The translations under genes were made by a program, and so were the position numbers. Shown piece after piece: positions 33,601-45,000 of a stretch of 64,000 nt of DNA (position 1 is the stretch's first letter; the number at the start of each line of letters is the position of its first letter). The stretch spans positions 62,001 through 126,000 of the forward strand of contig JAZDSV010000024.1 in the NCBI GenBank assembly GCA_036784855.1, in the 5' to 3' direction. The notes under the pieces were generated by a model. It worked only from the letters and a program-made list of their open reading frames with translations, was not told where the DNA came from and did no database searches. The stretch is from Aphelidium insulamus. Lineage: Eukaryota; Aphelidiomycota; Aphelidea; Aphelidiaceae.

Positions 33601-33745
33601 CACTCGGGGAATTGACAGTCGAAGTGCCTGAAATCCACGTTGCGCTAACATTGACGGACTGGGCGCTGATTACAGTAGTGCTGCAGCTGAAAAGAGCGAC
33701 AACGGATAGCAGCAGCAGTGCGACGCGAGAAACACCACTCAACAT
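30680..33745 (-). CDS. Kelch-ectodomain receptor with cytoplasmic pseudokinase (receptor B)
   Basis: About 915 residues, same plan as receptor A. Signal peptide MLSGVSRVALLLLSVVALFS, then VNVSATWISGTSTVNSPSVL shared with its paralogs. Kelch blades are split by four introns at equivalent sites (about 33417-33470, 33156-33210, 32811-32950, 32541-32595). A long Ser/Thr stalk precedes the membrane helix IIAAIVAAVIVLALLVFKVV. Kinase-like domain: Gly loop IGEDGNVKFYSG, ion-pair Lys in VLIKVV, helix-C AFDHEL, catalytic loop GHGDVRLCSIFVD, and LLGNFGAAKVF in place of DFG. The protein stops a few residues after helix F (ADMFALGVVAMELL, GPAWPADL), so subdomains X-XI are absent. The kinase is predicted to be inactive but could still bind nucleotide. 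Closest relative in the window is receptor C. Confidence 0.8.
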
Positions 33746-33955
33746 AGCGCGCCTAGGATTTTTGGCACCGACGTGGGCGTTGGATACGGCCAGCGCTCAC
33801 TGCGGTCACCATGGCGTCACTTGCCACACGATTGGCCAATAGCAAGCGTTTATCTGCTCATCAATGTGTTGCGATTAGCATACTGCAACTAATTCTTGCA
33901 GTGATGACCGTCATGCTCGGGTGGACTGCATGAACATCATGACAAATTCCATAAT

Positions 33956-34026
33956 CATCGAATTGACTAGGATCTATTGAGCGGAACTGTCAAATGCCTT
34001 AAGCATCGAATTGACTAGGATCTATT
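33956..34026 (+). repeat. Short direct repeat, 48-nt spacing
   Basis: The 23-nt sequence starting CATCGAATTGACTAGG and ending ATCTATT occurs at 33956-33978 and again at 34004-34026, just downstream of receptor C and upstream of receptor B. The surrounding intergenic stretch (33746-34051) holds no gene. Confidence 0.85.
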
Positions 34027-34051
34027 ACGCGAAAAGTCTCTGCACGAATTT

Positions 34052-37000
34052 TTATGCATCGGCGGGCCAGGCCGGACCATCAACGAGCAGTTCCACTGCA
34101 ACCACGCCGATTGCAAACACATCGGCCTGCAGCGCCGCCGACATTTGATTGTCGGACAGGCCGTGATGGAAGCGCAGGATTACTTCCGGCGCAGCGTACG
34201 CCGTCCAAATGCTGTCCACCGCAAATGATGGCGACACCAACGCACCCTGCTCCGAGAACACCTTGGCCGCTCCCAGATTGCTCAGCACGCAGAACGGGCG
34301 GCCCATCGAATCGACGTCAATGAATATGTTGTAGAGGCGCACATCTCCGTGACTCACGCGGTTCTCGTGCAGGAATGCCAGGCCGCGCGACACATCTGTC
34401 CAGAATCCCAACTTGATGGACTTGGTGGCCACGACTCGATTGGCGATCCACTGGTCAAGCGTGCCTTGCGTGAACAGTTTGGTCAGTATGGCCATCGGCT
34501 GGTCGGCCCAGGCCAGCAGTGACACCACGTGCGCATGCCGATTGCTGACCAAGTTCAGGACACTGAGCTCGTGATCGAATGCATCGGCGTCCGCCTGGCT
34601 GAGCTGGCTGCGCGTCTCTGCCACGACCTTGACTAGCACTGCCGGTCCAAATGTCTGCAGCTGCGGCACCAGCGCCGTGCCCGAGAACAGCCTGATCGAT
34701 CCATCTTGACCCAACAGTTCGCCGCACTTGTAGTCGTACATTGCGTCAGCTTTCAGGTTGGATGGGAACGAGTACGATGCCGAGGTGGCGGTCGTGCTGC
34801 TTACGGTCACTGGTTCACTCATGGCATTAGAGCCCTGCGAGATCAAGCTGATGGGCATGGTGCCCTGCAGATTCACTTCTGGCGTGTACACCGCCGACTT
34901 GGTGCTAAACTCGATGTCGGCGCTCTTGGCTTGCTTGCGGCGCTGCAGGCACCGATGCAACTTGAATATCACCAAGCCCAGTATGATTAGGATGGCGACA
35001 ATTGATGCAATGATCTCGGGCTGTGCCACCAGGGTCCCAATGGATGCATCAGTGGATGCAGCGGCCTGACTCGTGTCTGGCACGCTGTTGGTACTGGACG
35101 GCAAAACAGTCAGCGATGAGGAGGTTCTTGTCGTCGAATTAGTTCGGATGCTGCTGGTGCTTGTGCGAGTCGTTGTCGCTGCACTTCCTGCCGTCGAGCT
35201 GGCCGGTCTAGTTGTTGGTGCCGATGTAGTTGTCGTCCCGCGGGAGGTTGATATGGATGTCGCGGCGCTTGAAACCGAGCTGGATGCTTTGCTGGAACTC
35301 ATTGCAGTCGCCACGCTGCTCGTGCTTAAAATCGATCCAGATGCCAAGCTTGCGGTGGAAAATGTAGGCGGTAAAGAAGATAAAGTGGCTACCAATGTTG
35401 CTGATGTCGCCGCCGATGGGTCCACGGAATTCGACACGGTCGTCGAAGCGCTGTCTGTAGCACCATTCGTGGCCGCGGGACTGCCACTAGACACGGTAAC
35501 GCTGCCCAAATCGGTGGCGGTTGATGCCGCGATCGCCGTGCTAGCAGCATCTGTGGACGATGACAATGCTACGGAGCTTGATGAAGTAACCGCCACTGCG
35601 ACCAGGTTAAAATCGACTTTCCACATATCAGGCATATACGACGATGCTGCCGTCAAGCCCCCATATATAACCATTGATTTCTGGAATGCCAGCGGAGCAC
35701 CAGCGTATAAATTTCGTCCTGGTGGGTAAGAGCCACTGGTTGTGACACCTCGCGTGCCGTAGGTATTCACCTCATTCGAACCCACAATCCACGCCCATTG
35801 ATTATTGCTGTAATCAAGCACCCACATCTCATTGAGGAAGGCGTTGTACGTGGCGGCATTAATTCCATAGCCGCGTCCGCCGTACAAACTGAGGTAGGTG
35901 GTGTTGTACACTTTGGAGAAAATTGCCGCTGCTCGGGCACCTGGGGTGTACGAAGGATCGAATACACCGGTAGCGCCATAAATGGGAACTTGATTGCTGG
36001 CCGTCCCGCCCGAGATCCACTTCCAATAGCCCGTAGTGAAATCATAGCTCCACATATCGTTAAAGTAGGCTACAACATTATTACTGAAGGCAACATCGGG
36101 ATTCAACAAACGATTAGAGTACCTGTGCCCGTGCCAGTCAGACCACCAAACAGATACATCATGTAACTGGTTGGGTGAATCCACGTGGTGTGCATGTTGC
36201 GTCCACCCGGGAAATTTGCGCTGGTGGCCGCGCCCTTGGTGTCAAAGACGCTGCTCACCGACAAGGCGCTGATACTGCCGCCGAACCATGTCCACGCGTT
36301 GGTATCCACATTAAACTTCCACATATCATTCAAGTCTCCTGAACATGTTCAGGTAAATAATGGACGTGTTTCGCAACAGGAATCGACAATAATAGTTAAT
36401 AATTTTTGCGTACCAGTGGTAGAACCGCCCAAATCGGCACCAAAACCGCTCATCATAATCAGGATGTTGAGTGTTGGATGGGCGACCATTGCAGCGTTAC
36501 GGCGAGTGGACGGAAAGATTGTACTGCTCTCGGTGTTGATTGTGGCCGTCGTACTGGCGCCACCACCCAGCCACGCCCAGTAGCCGCTGGTCGGATTGTA
36601 ACGCCACATGTCGTTATATCGTCCTAAAAAGGTTGTTACAGCCTCACCAAAAATGTGCAAAATATCGCCAAGTACCTCCGCTCACGCCACCAAACATGTA
36701 TAGGTAATTGTCACGTGGGTTAATCAGACAAGCCGACCTGCCAAATGCACCCGGGAACGTGGAGCTGCTTTCTGTTCCTCGCGTGCCCAGCGAAGCAGTG
36801 TTTGACGGGTTTTCCGGCAACATGGTCCACTCACTGGTGGCCAAATTGTACCGCCAAAAGTCCTTGACATAGCTGACTGAACAATCACAATTTGATATAA
36901 GCATCTGAATGTGTCGAACTAGAGCGTATGTCACGTACGTGAAGCCGAGACATATCCCTGACCGCCGTAAATATAGATCTTGTAGTTTGAGTCTTGCACA

Positions 37001-37200
37001 GTAACGGCCAGACACGGCATCACGCGGCCACCCGGGTAGATTGTGGTAGATGGCACGCCTGATGTGCCCAAAACACTCTGCGCGTTCGCCGTCGAAGAGC
37101 CAGCGATCCATGTCGCCGCCGTCACATTGAGCGACTGCGACTGTGCGGCGGTGCAGTCAAGGAACGCGAATATCAGCTGCAGTAGCAGAAGCGCTTTCAT
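34052..37200 (-). CDS. Kelch-ectodomain receptor with cytoplasmic pseudokinase (receptor C)
   Basis: About 960 residues, the longest of the three because its Ser/Thr/Ala stalk is expanded (roughly 190 residues). Signal peptide MKALLLLQLIFAFLDCTAA; an in-frame ATG at 37278 would add 26 residues ahead of it. The mature start, LNVTAATWIAGSSTANAQSV, and the kelch exons match receptors A and B, with introns at the same four sites. Membrane helix EIIASIVAILIILGLVIFKL. Kinase-like domain: loop LGQDGSIRLFSG, VLVKVV Lys, AFDHEL, catalytic loop HGDVRLYNIFIDVD (the Asn is kept here), and VLSNLGAAKVF where DFG should be. It ends GPAWPADA directly after helix F. Loss of the metal-binding Asp predicts no normal catalysis. 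Probable function: ligand sensing or co-receptor role at the plasma membrane, by inference only. Confidence 0.8.
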
Positions 37201-38626
<1,426 letters not shown>

Positions 38627-38816
38627 GGGTTGCGTTTTATGCAGCAAGTTGGGCGGCCTTGTCATGTTCTCCTTCTTCTCCCTTGTCGCCTTTGGCAAGA
38701 ACAATAATAAAACTCTTCCAGCCAGTTACAGTTAAATGCCTTGTCATCTTCACATAAGCCTGCCACCCACAAAACATACATTATATACATCCATATGTAC
38801 AGTGTCTATTTATGTA

Positions 38817-39549
38817 CTAGAGGGCAACAAAGATGCGCTGGCCAATGTCCTGCACAATCCAGTCAATGCCGCCGACAAGGTTCTCGCCGCTGACGGCACT
38901 GCACGCCACAATGCTCCAGTGATGCGTGGTAATCTGTTCCAGTTCAAGCAGCTCCCTAATTTCGGCCAGTGATGCCGCTCCCACAAGGTCCTGCTTGTTG
39001 GCCAGCACTAGCAGCGATGCCCCGGCCAGTCTCTGCGTGTAATCAGCATATGATACATAGATGTGTGTTATCAAAGGGACCCACCTCCTCACGCAGTAGT
39101 TGATGCAGCTCTCGCGCGCAGTCACTCAGACGCCGCCTGTCCCCGCTGTCCACCACCCACACCAGGCCGTCCGTCTGCTCAAAGTAGTTGCGCCAGTAGG
39201 AGCGGATGGACTTTTGCCCGCCCACGTCCCAGATGTTTAGCTTGTACGGGCCGTACGCCAGCGTCTTGATGTTGAAGCCGAGAGTGGGCGAGATGGTGTC
39301 TATTGGTTCGCCATTCAGACGCTTCAGTATGGTGGTCTTGCCGGCGTTGTCCAGGCCTCTGCGTGCGTGATGAGTAGACGGTATATGTAGTGGAAAGAAG
39401 CGGTGGTATGCAATGAATGGATGGATGTACACATATCTGCATATCCACATCTGCATACGTGCAGATACGTGATAAGAGACGCACAGCATGAGCAGGCGCA
39501 ACTCCTTCTCTTTGCGGCGCACTTTGCGCAGCACCGTCAACAGGCCCAT
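38817..39549 (-). CDS. ARL2: ARL2, Arf-like GTPase of tubulin folding
   Basis: Small GTPase that, with tubulin cofactors, regulates alpha/beta-tubulin biogenesis and also binds lipid-cargo chaperones. Three exons: [20 protein letters not shown] in exon 1, then a longer intron (about 120 nt), then [52 protein letters not shown] and [10 protein letters not shown] 50-60 nt intron follows, then ANKQDL and [20 protein letters not shown] in exon 3. The [18 protein letters not shown] stretch and the RSYWRNYFE motif are specific to ARL2 among Arf-like proteins. About 184 residues. All nucleotide-binding motifs are intact. It ends 190 nt from the ARF1 stop on the opposite strand. Confidence 0.95.
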
Positions 39550-39807
39550 ATCCCCAACTGGATGGCCAGTGAATAAGGGGAATATGCAAAGCGCTGTCTG
39601 TCAATGACAATGACAATCCGCATTGATTGACCCGAGGCAAAGAACAGTTTGCCACTTGCATTTACATTGCAGCGGCGCGATGTATGAGTCGAAACTCATG
39701 TTGGGTTGCAGCGCGAGAAATTGACATGTATCTAGCTGTTGGAATTTAGATCAGCCATCATCTGTAGACCCAGATATCTGAACGCAGACCGGGCGCCACA
39801 AGGTTCA

Positions 39808-39899
39808 AGTGAAACGCGTGTGTAACGTTGCACAACGCTCTGAAACGCGTGAGACATGAATAGTTAGCCTTGCGGTGAGCTCATAAATAGCGCTGCACA
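39808..39899 (+). promoter_or_regulatory. Promoter of secreted-protein gene 1, with shared motifs
   Basis: AGTGAAACGCGTGTGTAAC at 39808-39826 and the following GTAACGTTGCAC...GCTCTGAAAC are closely repeated before the paralog at 41443. A TATA-like CATAAATA at 39892-39899 lies 48-55 nt before the ATG and continues AGCGCTG, as before the paralog. The rest of the 39550-39946 interval shows no gene. Confidence 0.6.
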
Positions 39900-39946
39900 T
39901 AGTGGAACCAAATTCTCCAAAATTGTTCGTTTAAATCTTCTACTTC

Positions 39947-40570
39947 ATGCTAACATATAACTGGATAGCTGGAGCTGGTCTGGTTGCTTCACTGTCAACC
40001 AGCGTGCTTGCCACACCTGTAGTATCTCCGCCCGCTGTGCCACAGCAAGCGCCGCAAACTGCTTATGCATGTCAGCTGGAAGTCAAGTCACCGATACCGT
40101 TTACTGCTTGTTTGGACATTTACTGCAAAACCAAATTGAGTGGAACGAATACTATGGATATTGATAATCCTACGCTTCACTACAGTTTTTACGATAAATC
40201 AACTGATAATGCCATGCTTGCCGTCGGAGAGCTGTACGTCATCTTGGATCAGGCTGGTCCGCTCTCCATCCTCACCAACTGCTGGGACAATGGGAATGGT
40301 GAACAACACCGGGACTACTCGCACACTGGATCAGCCTGGAAACGATTGACACTGCAAGCACAGCCGTATAAAATGGTGTACGAGGACGTTGAATCGTGCA
40401 CAGACGATAATCAAACACCAGCCTTTGCTAATGATATATCGCTTGATCATCAACCCGAGTGGATCGGCGATTGTACCGTGCGGCCGACAGTCAAGGCGGT
40501 GTATCATGTTGTAGCGGCGGATGTTGTCAAAACGGGCCTTTTTGTTCCCAAAGTCCCAACAGCGGACTAG
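39947..40570 (+). CDS. Secreted protein 1 of a two-member family
   Basis: Intronless, 207 residues, family not known to me. A signal peptide (about residues 1-23, MLTYNWIAGAGLVASLSTSV) is followed by a short Pro/Gln-rich spacer and a domain of about 165 residues. Five conserved blocks are shared with the protein at 41443: CQLE-KS, YSFY, QLY/ELY-I, ILT/S-CWD and QPEWIGDC, with a final ...AADV. The conserved cysteines suggest disulphides in an extracellular beta-rich fold. No membrane segment or GPI tail. The promoter carries motifs shared with the paralog, suggesting common regulation. Possible roles are effector, wall protein or lectin-like protein, and none is proven. Confidence 0.75.
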   Translation: MLTYNWIAGAGLVASLSTSVLATPVVSPPAVPQQAPQTAYACQLEVKSPIPFTACLDIYCKTKLSGTNTMDIDNPTLHYSFYDKSTDNAMLAVGELYVILDQAGPLSILTNCWDNGNGEQHRDYSHTGSAWKRLTLQAQPYKMVYEDVESCTDDNQTPAFANDISLDHQPEWIGDCTVRPTVKAVYHVVAADVVKTGLFVPKVPTAD

Positions 40571-40691
40571 TGCTCCAGATGCGACAATGACCGTAGCGCG
40601 GAGTACAATCAATATATTCACTCAAATTCAATGTCCAGGAGCGCGAGAATGCGACGATAGCATGCTGTATCTACATTGTGTAGTACACTGT

Positions 40692-40748
40692 AGAAAAGCA
40701 GTTAAAACGGTGTATCGTATCTTTGCGTCGGATGTTACCGGCGTTTAG
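40692..40748 (+). pseudogene. Remnant of a third copy of the secreted-protein family (C-terminal end)
   Basis: The translation KAVKTVYRIFASDVTGV then stop resembles the end of the intact protein upstream (KAVYHVVAADVVKTG), and the DNA following it repeats AACAGCG from the gene's 3' end. The rest of the copy is not recognisable, so this looks like a decayed partial duplication. Confidence 0.5.
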
Positions 40749-41227
40749 GCTTTACGAATCCAACAGCGAAGCAGTGTGGTTTTCCAACTCCGTTATGAAC
40801 CGTAAGGCCTCCATATAGTAATTAGTCAATAAAGTAATCAATAATTCACAAAGAAATCTCAATTTATGGGACAAGATATCACATCACAACGATGAGATTT
40901 TTGCCTTCTGTATAGATTGAAGATAAATTGCCACATATACCACCCATGAAGGAAACATGGCTTCAGTGCAGGTGTTTTAAAACGACGCCACAATCCCAAC
41001 ATTGGTGCCAGTACACATAAAGACTGTACCGCCTTGTTTTTCGCGCGACTTAACGACATCATAAAACGGAATGTTGGCATGCTGTTAGCTACTTGTATGG
41101 TAACGGAACTGGCTGAACGTCAATAACTTTCCTACACATTTCAATGTACGCTCAACCATTCACTCAATTCCCACTGCCGTAACGCGAAGTGACACAAATT
41201 CGTGTAACATTGCATGCGGCACGGATT

Positions 41228-41326
41228 GTAACGTTACACCTGGCGCTGAAACTGCGGAAAGCCAATAGTGAAACGCACGTGCAACCATCAATGTAACCTG
41301 ATGTTTCATATTGAAATGCATAAAAG
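41228..41326 (+). promoter_or_regulatory. Promoter of secreted-protein gene 2, with shared motifs
   Basis: GTAACGTTACACC...GCGCTGAAAC at 41228-41252 and AGTGAAACGCACGTGCAAC at 41267-41285 mirror the promoter at 39808-39846. A TATA-like CATAAAAG at 41319-41326 is followed by CGCTG, as at the paralog. Confidence 0.6.
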
Positions 41327-41442
41327 CGCTGTATTTTGCTACCATTAGTTTCATTCCAGCTTTGCGCGCATTCATAATAACTGCACTCGTTTCTACCACA
41401 TCAAAAAGAAATTACTTTATCGCCAAATATTTTAAAATCAAA

Positions 41443-41982
41443 ATGTTGAAATTTATCTGGCTTGGGGCCGCTATAGTTGCTTCACTATCGATCTGCGCGA
41501 CTACTGCGAAAACGCAATTTCCATGTCAGCTGGAAATCAAGTCGACAGAAAAAGTAGCTGTTAGCACTGATGGAGATGCGGCAGTCGTGAGAGGAAAAGT
41601 AATATACAACAAGAAAAGCAAGCTCTTCTACAGCTTTTACAGCCAAACTTCTGACCACAAGATGGAAGTCGTTAATCAGCTCTACATCACAATGTCAAAG
41701 CCAGGTAAGCTGGCGATCCTCATCAGCTGCTGGGATAAGAAAGGTCAGCACATGGAATCCTCCCGTACTCACTCTTGGATAACGGCTTCAACGCCAAATG
41801 GCTACGTTGGTCTCAAAGTTTGCCCGAATTCCAGCAACGTGAAACCATTTGGGAATGATAAGTCGCTACCTCGTCAACCAGAGTGGATCGGAGATTGCGA
41901 CTCGAAGAGAACTATAGCTACCGGACCTTACTACATTAAAGCCGCAGATGTGATCAGCCATGGCGCACTATATAAGAACTGA
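41443..41982 (+). CDS. Secreted protein 2 of a two-member family
   Basis: Intronless, 179 residues from the ATG at 41443. The frame is open from 41311 but that upstream part overlaps the TATA box, so the downstream ATG, which opens directly into the signal peptide MLKFIWLGAAIVASLSICAT, is preferred. Paralog of the gene at 39947: CQLEIKS, LFYSFYSQ, QLYITMSKPGKLAILISCWD and PRQPEWIGDC align without large gaps. It lacks the Pro-rich spacer of its paralog and is more basic. Unknown function; probably extracellular. The two genes are 870 nt apart in the same orientation, evidently a tandem duplication. Confidence 0.75.
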   Translation: MLKFIWLGAAIVASLSICATTAKTQFPCQLEIKSTEKVAVSTDGDAAVVRGKVIYNKKSKLFYSFYSQTSDHKMEVVNQLYITMSKPGKLAILISCWDKKGQHMESSRTHSWITASTPNGYVGLKVCPNSSNVKPFGNDKSLPRQPEWIGDCDSKRTIATGPYYIKAADVISHGALYKN

Positions 41983-42134
41983 ACGGGCAAGTATCTGATC
42001 CTCAGCACAACACACCCTTCCTCCGGCCCATTCAAGTCAAGTCAATAAATTAATGATCATCACTAATTTGTGATTATGGACATAGGGTCACTGCCTTTGC
42101 ATCTACTGAAAAGTGGAAAAATACACAATACACA

Positions 42135-42763
42135 ATGGTAGGTGTCTGTCTGTGCAGTGCGTGCACCTGCGCGGCACCTTATAGCTGCACGGCTATATAT
42201 ATATGCACACGTATCGATATAATGTAGTAATGTAGTAATGTGTGCAGCCCAACAACAAGCGCAAGTCCATAAAGTCTATACGCGGCGGCCTGGAGTCGGT
42301 GCACCCGTGCTCGCGCAAGGCCACCCAGCTGGGCCGCGCCATCTCACGCAAAGACAAACTGGTACGCCAGCACCAGGCCAGACGCGCCACCAGCGTGTTG
42401 CCGCGCGTCCAACGCATCCTCTGGTTCAAGTACGCGCTGGACCCCGCCGTGGGGAGCGCGGCCAGTGTCACCATGGACACGCTGAACGCGCTGGCCGAGA
42501 CCTATGTGGAGCGGTTCGACGTGGAGTTGAGTGAGTTGCGGGCGGGACGGCGGGCGGGACAGGCGTGCAGTGCGCGGCAAGTGTGGCTGGAGGGCGCGCG
42601 CAGTGATGATCGGCAGGCGTACGCGTGCGGCGGCAGCGGCATTGAGGTGCCGGATTTCCGCGACCCGGCCACATTCACGTATCTGCGCGACCACTGGACC
42701 GGCGACGTGAACGGGCTGCAGACTGTCAAGTTTGTGGTCCTCACTCGGCCACAAGACAAGTAG
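42135..42763 (+). CDS. TMA16: TMA16-like ribosome-biogenesis protein
   Basis: The coding frame from 42248 has no in-frame ATG before an upstream stop. Splicing a 110-nt intron (42138-42247, GTAGGT...GCAG) joins a first exon holding only ATG (42135-42137) to CCC, giving MPNNKRKSIKSIRGGLESVH, the normal start of the family. Then come HPCSRKATQLGRAISRKDKL and WFKYALDP, matching the conserved TMA16 HP-x-SRKA...LxR...KL and WF motifs, and the helical LNALAETYVERFDVELSEL. TMA16 associates with pre-60S particles and binds near the L24 site until export. Length is 173 residues, as usual (about 180-200). The gene converges on kelch receptor D, with stops 45 nt apart. Confidence 0.8.
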
Positions 42764-42808
42764 ATTCTTACACATAACTGGTTCATCTTATGCATAAATG
42801 TCTATGTA

Positions 42809-44786
42809 TTATAGCTTGACAGTGGATGTGCCGGGGTCCGTGGTGGCCAGACCAAGGTACAGCATGGCGATCACGCCACCCACCAGCTGGAGCAGTACAA
42901 GGCCGGCGGCGATAAACAGTGCCACCAGTTGGGCCGCGGTTGCGGGAGCCTGTTTTGTGTGAGGCGACTGCTGCCCCGCCTGTTGATTGCCTGGGGGATT
43001 TGCGGTGGACAGTGCCGCAGTAGTCGCGTCCGTGCCATCCCCTTGGGTGGATACCTCGGTTGCAGTAGTCGGCACCATTGTCCTCACTGTCGAGGTGATT
43101 GCTGTGCCCACGCTGCTGCTGCTGCCAACAGCCGCCGTAGTTGATGTTGAGGGCGACGTCGAGCCAGACTGGACCGCCGACCCAAAGTCAATGCGCCACA
43201 TGTCATTAAAGTGCCCGTTGCTGGCGTATCCGCCGTGCAATATCATGGACTTGCCCAGGCCATCTGTCAGCGGAGTCGCATGTCCGAAACGGCCTGGTGG
43301 GAAGGTGCGGCCAGATGCTACACCCTTTGTGCCGAACACCCCCTGCGGCAAGCTTCCGGCAACCCATGCCCACATGCTGGTGGTGGTGTCAAACACCCAC
43401 AGTTCCGCGTAATAATATTCGGCGGTGTAGTTGACGAAACAGCCGCCAAATAGCGCTATATACGGCGTGCCGGCCAGCTTGGTCATGCCGGCGGATTCAC
43501 GGCCACTCGGCTGGAAGCTGGGTGCATACTGTGCCGCCGACCCGTATGCCGAGTTCGCCATGGTGTTCGCCGGCATGACATTGGTCCACGCGCGGAGATT
43601 TGCATCAAATGTCCACATGTCATTGACATATGCTGTAGACAATTTAGTGACTGTATGTATCACAATACTGTCTAACGTACTATCATTGTTGTAGCGCCCT
43701 CCAAACATGTAAATGAGCTCGCTAACTTCGTCAATGACCAGCGCGTGGCCATACCGCCCCGCGGGAGTGCTGGCTCCTCCGGGTGCGATAACGGTCGGCT
43801 GTGCCGCCGTGCCGATACTTCCACCGATCCACGTCCAGCCCTGCGTGGCCACATTGTATCGCCACACATCATTCAGCTCGCCTAAACAATCAATTATAAA
43901 CATCCATGTGTGTGTGTGTGTGTGTGCATACAGAATCAGATGTATACATTATTGACGAACCAGTTGTGTTGGCGGTGGTGACACCGTAGCCACCAAACAG
44001 ATACAGCTCGTCCGTGGATGCCCGCGCAACCATTGCCGATTCTTTGCGCGCTGTTGGCCAATAAGCTGTACTCTCTTGGTACATGACTGCCATAGTCGAC
44101 GGCTGTCCACCGCTCAAGTACGCCCACATCTGCGACGCGGTGTTGTACCGCCAGAAATTGTTTTGCACACCTATATGTTGCCATCCATACATTATTAGCG
44201 CCGTGTAGACTGGCAAAAACCAACACTTCAAAGTACCTCTGTCATTGCCTCCAAACATGTAAAACTGTGTGCCAGACTGGCTGAACTGACAGGACGCCCT
44301 GGCCAGCATGCCCGGATACGTGCCACTGGACTCCCCACGCAGTGTCCCAAAGTTCTTGGCTCGCGTCAAACTGGCCAGCTGGGTCCACTCGCCCGTCTGC
44401 AGATTGTATTTCCAAAGATCTCCCAGCGGCCCGGGAGAAGCTACGTGTATTGTGCGTGTCAACAGTGGTGTAGTCTATTGTCAACTACAGTCAGCGCGCA
44501 GCGGCTTACAGTTAATCGCTCCGTAGCCGTAGCCGCCGTGCAAGTACATAAGACTCGTGCCGCCCGCAAATGTGGCGGCGGTGCATGCGTAAACGCGTGC
44601 GCTTGGATAAGTGGCGGTGGTGGGAACATTGAGCGCTGTCGGCGCGTAGATGGAGTTGGTGGTACTGTCGCCCGAGAGCCATGTGAAATTGATCGACGCC
44701 GGGAATTGCACCGCTGCCACCGCCGCGACATTGATGCTGACCAGTGCCACCACCAACAGAAGTGCCGTAGTCACAGAGAGGGGCAT
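42809..44786 (-). CDS. Kelch-ectodomain membrane protein, no kinase (receptor D)
   Basis: About 570 residues. Signal peptide MPLSVTTALLLVVALVSINV, then INFTWLSGDSTTNSIYA, the start typical of the second kelch subfamily (D, E, F). Kelch units include GDLWKYNLQTGEWTQLA, NNFWRYNTASQMWAYLSGG, NDVWRYNVATQGWTWIGGS and NDMWTFDANLRAWTNV, each with a following GR...YMFGG strand. Four introns lie between blades (about 44437-44512, 44168-44236, 43883-43962 with a (TG)n run, 43633-43682). A Ser/Thr stalk leads to the membrane helix LVALFIAAGLVLLQLVGGVI near the C-terminus and a cytoplasmic tail of only about 15 residues. It cannot signal by itself; a co-receptor, decoy or adhesion role is possible. Confidence 0.75.
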
Positions 44787-45000
44787 AGCTGCCTCACGTA
44801 GAAATATGTGTGTGCCTCTAAACGCTGTATCCAGATTTATTGTACTCGGCCACTGGCCCGTGTTGCCTGGCAGCAAGACATATTTCCGGACATTGACCCA
44901 ATACATTTAGCATGCACATTATACATACTCACGTGAAAAACTCTATATTAAATATCATAATCAATCCAGTGCTGCCATGTAGGTGGTTGCAAGAAGAATG

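Noticed and set aside
35073-35729. 218-codon plus-strand frame
   Set aside because: Antisense of the Ser/Thr/Ala stalk of receptor C, where simple codons keep several frames open.
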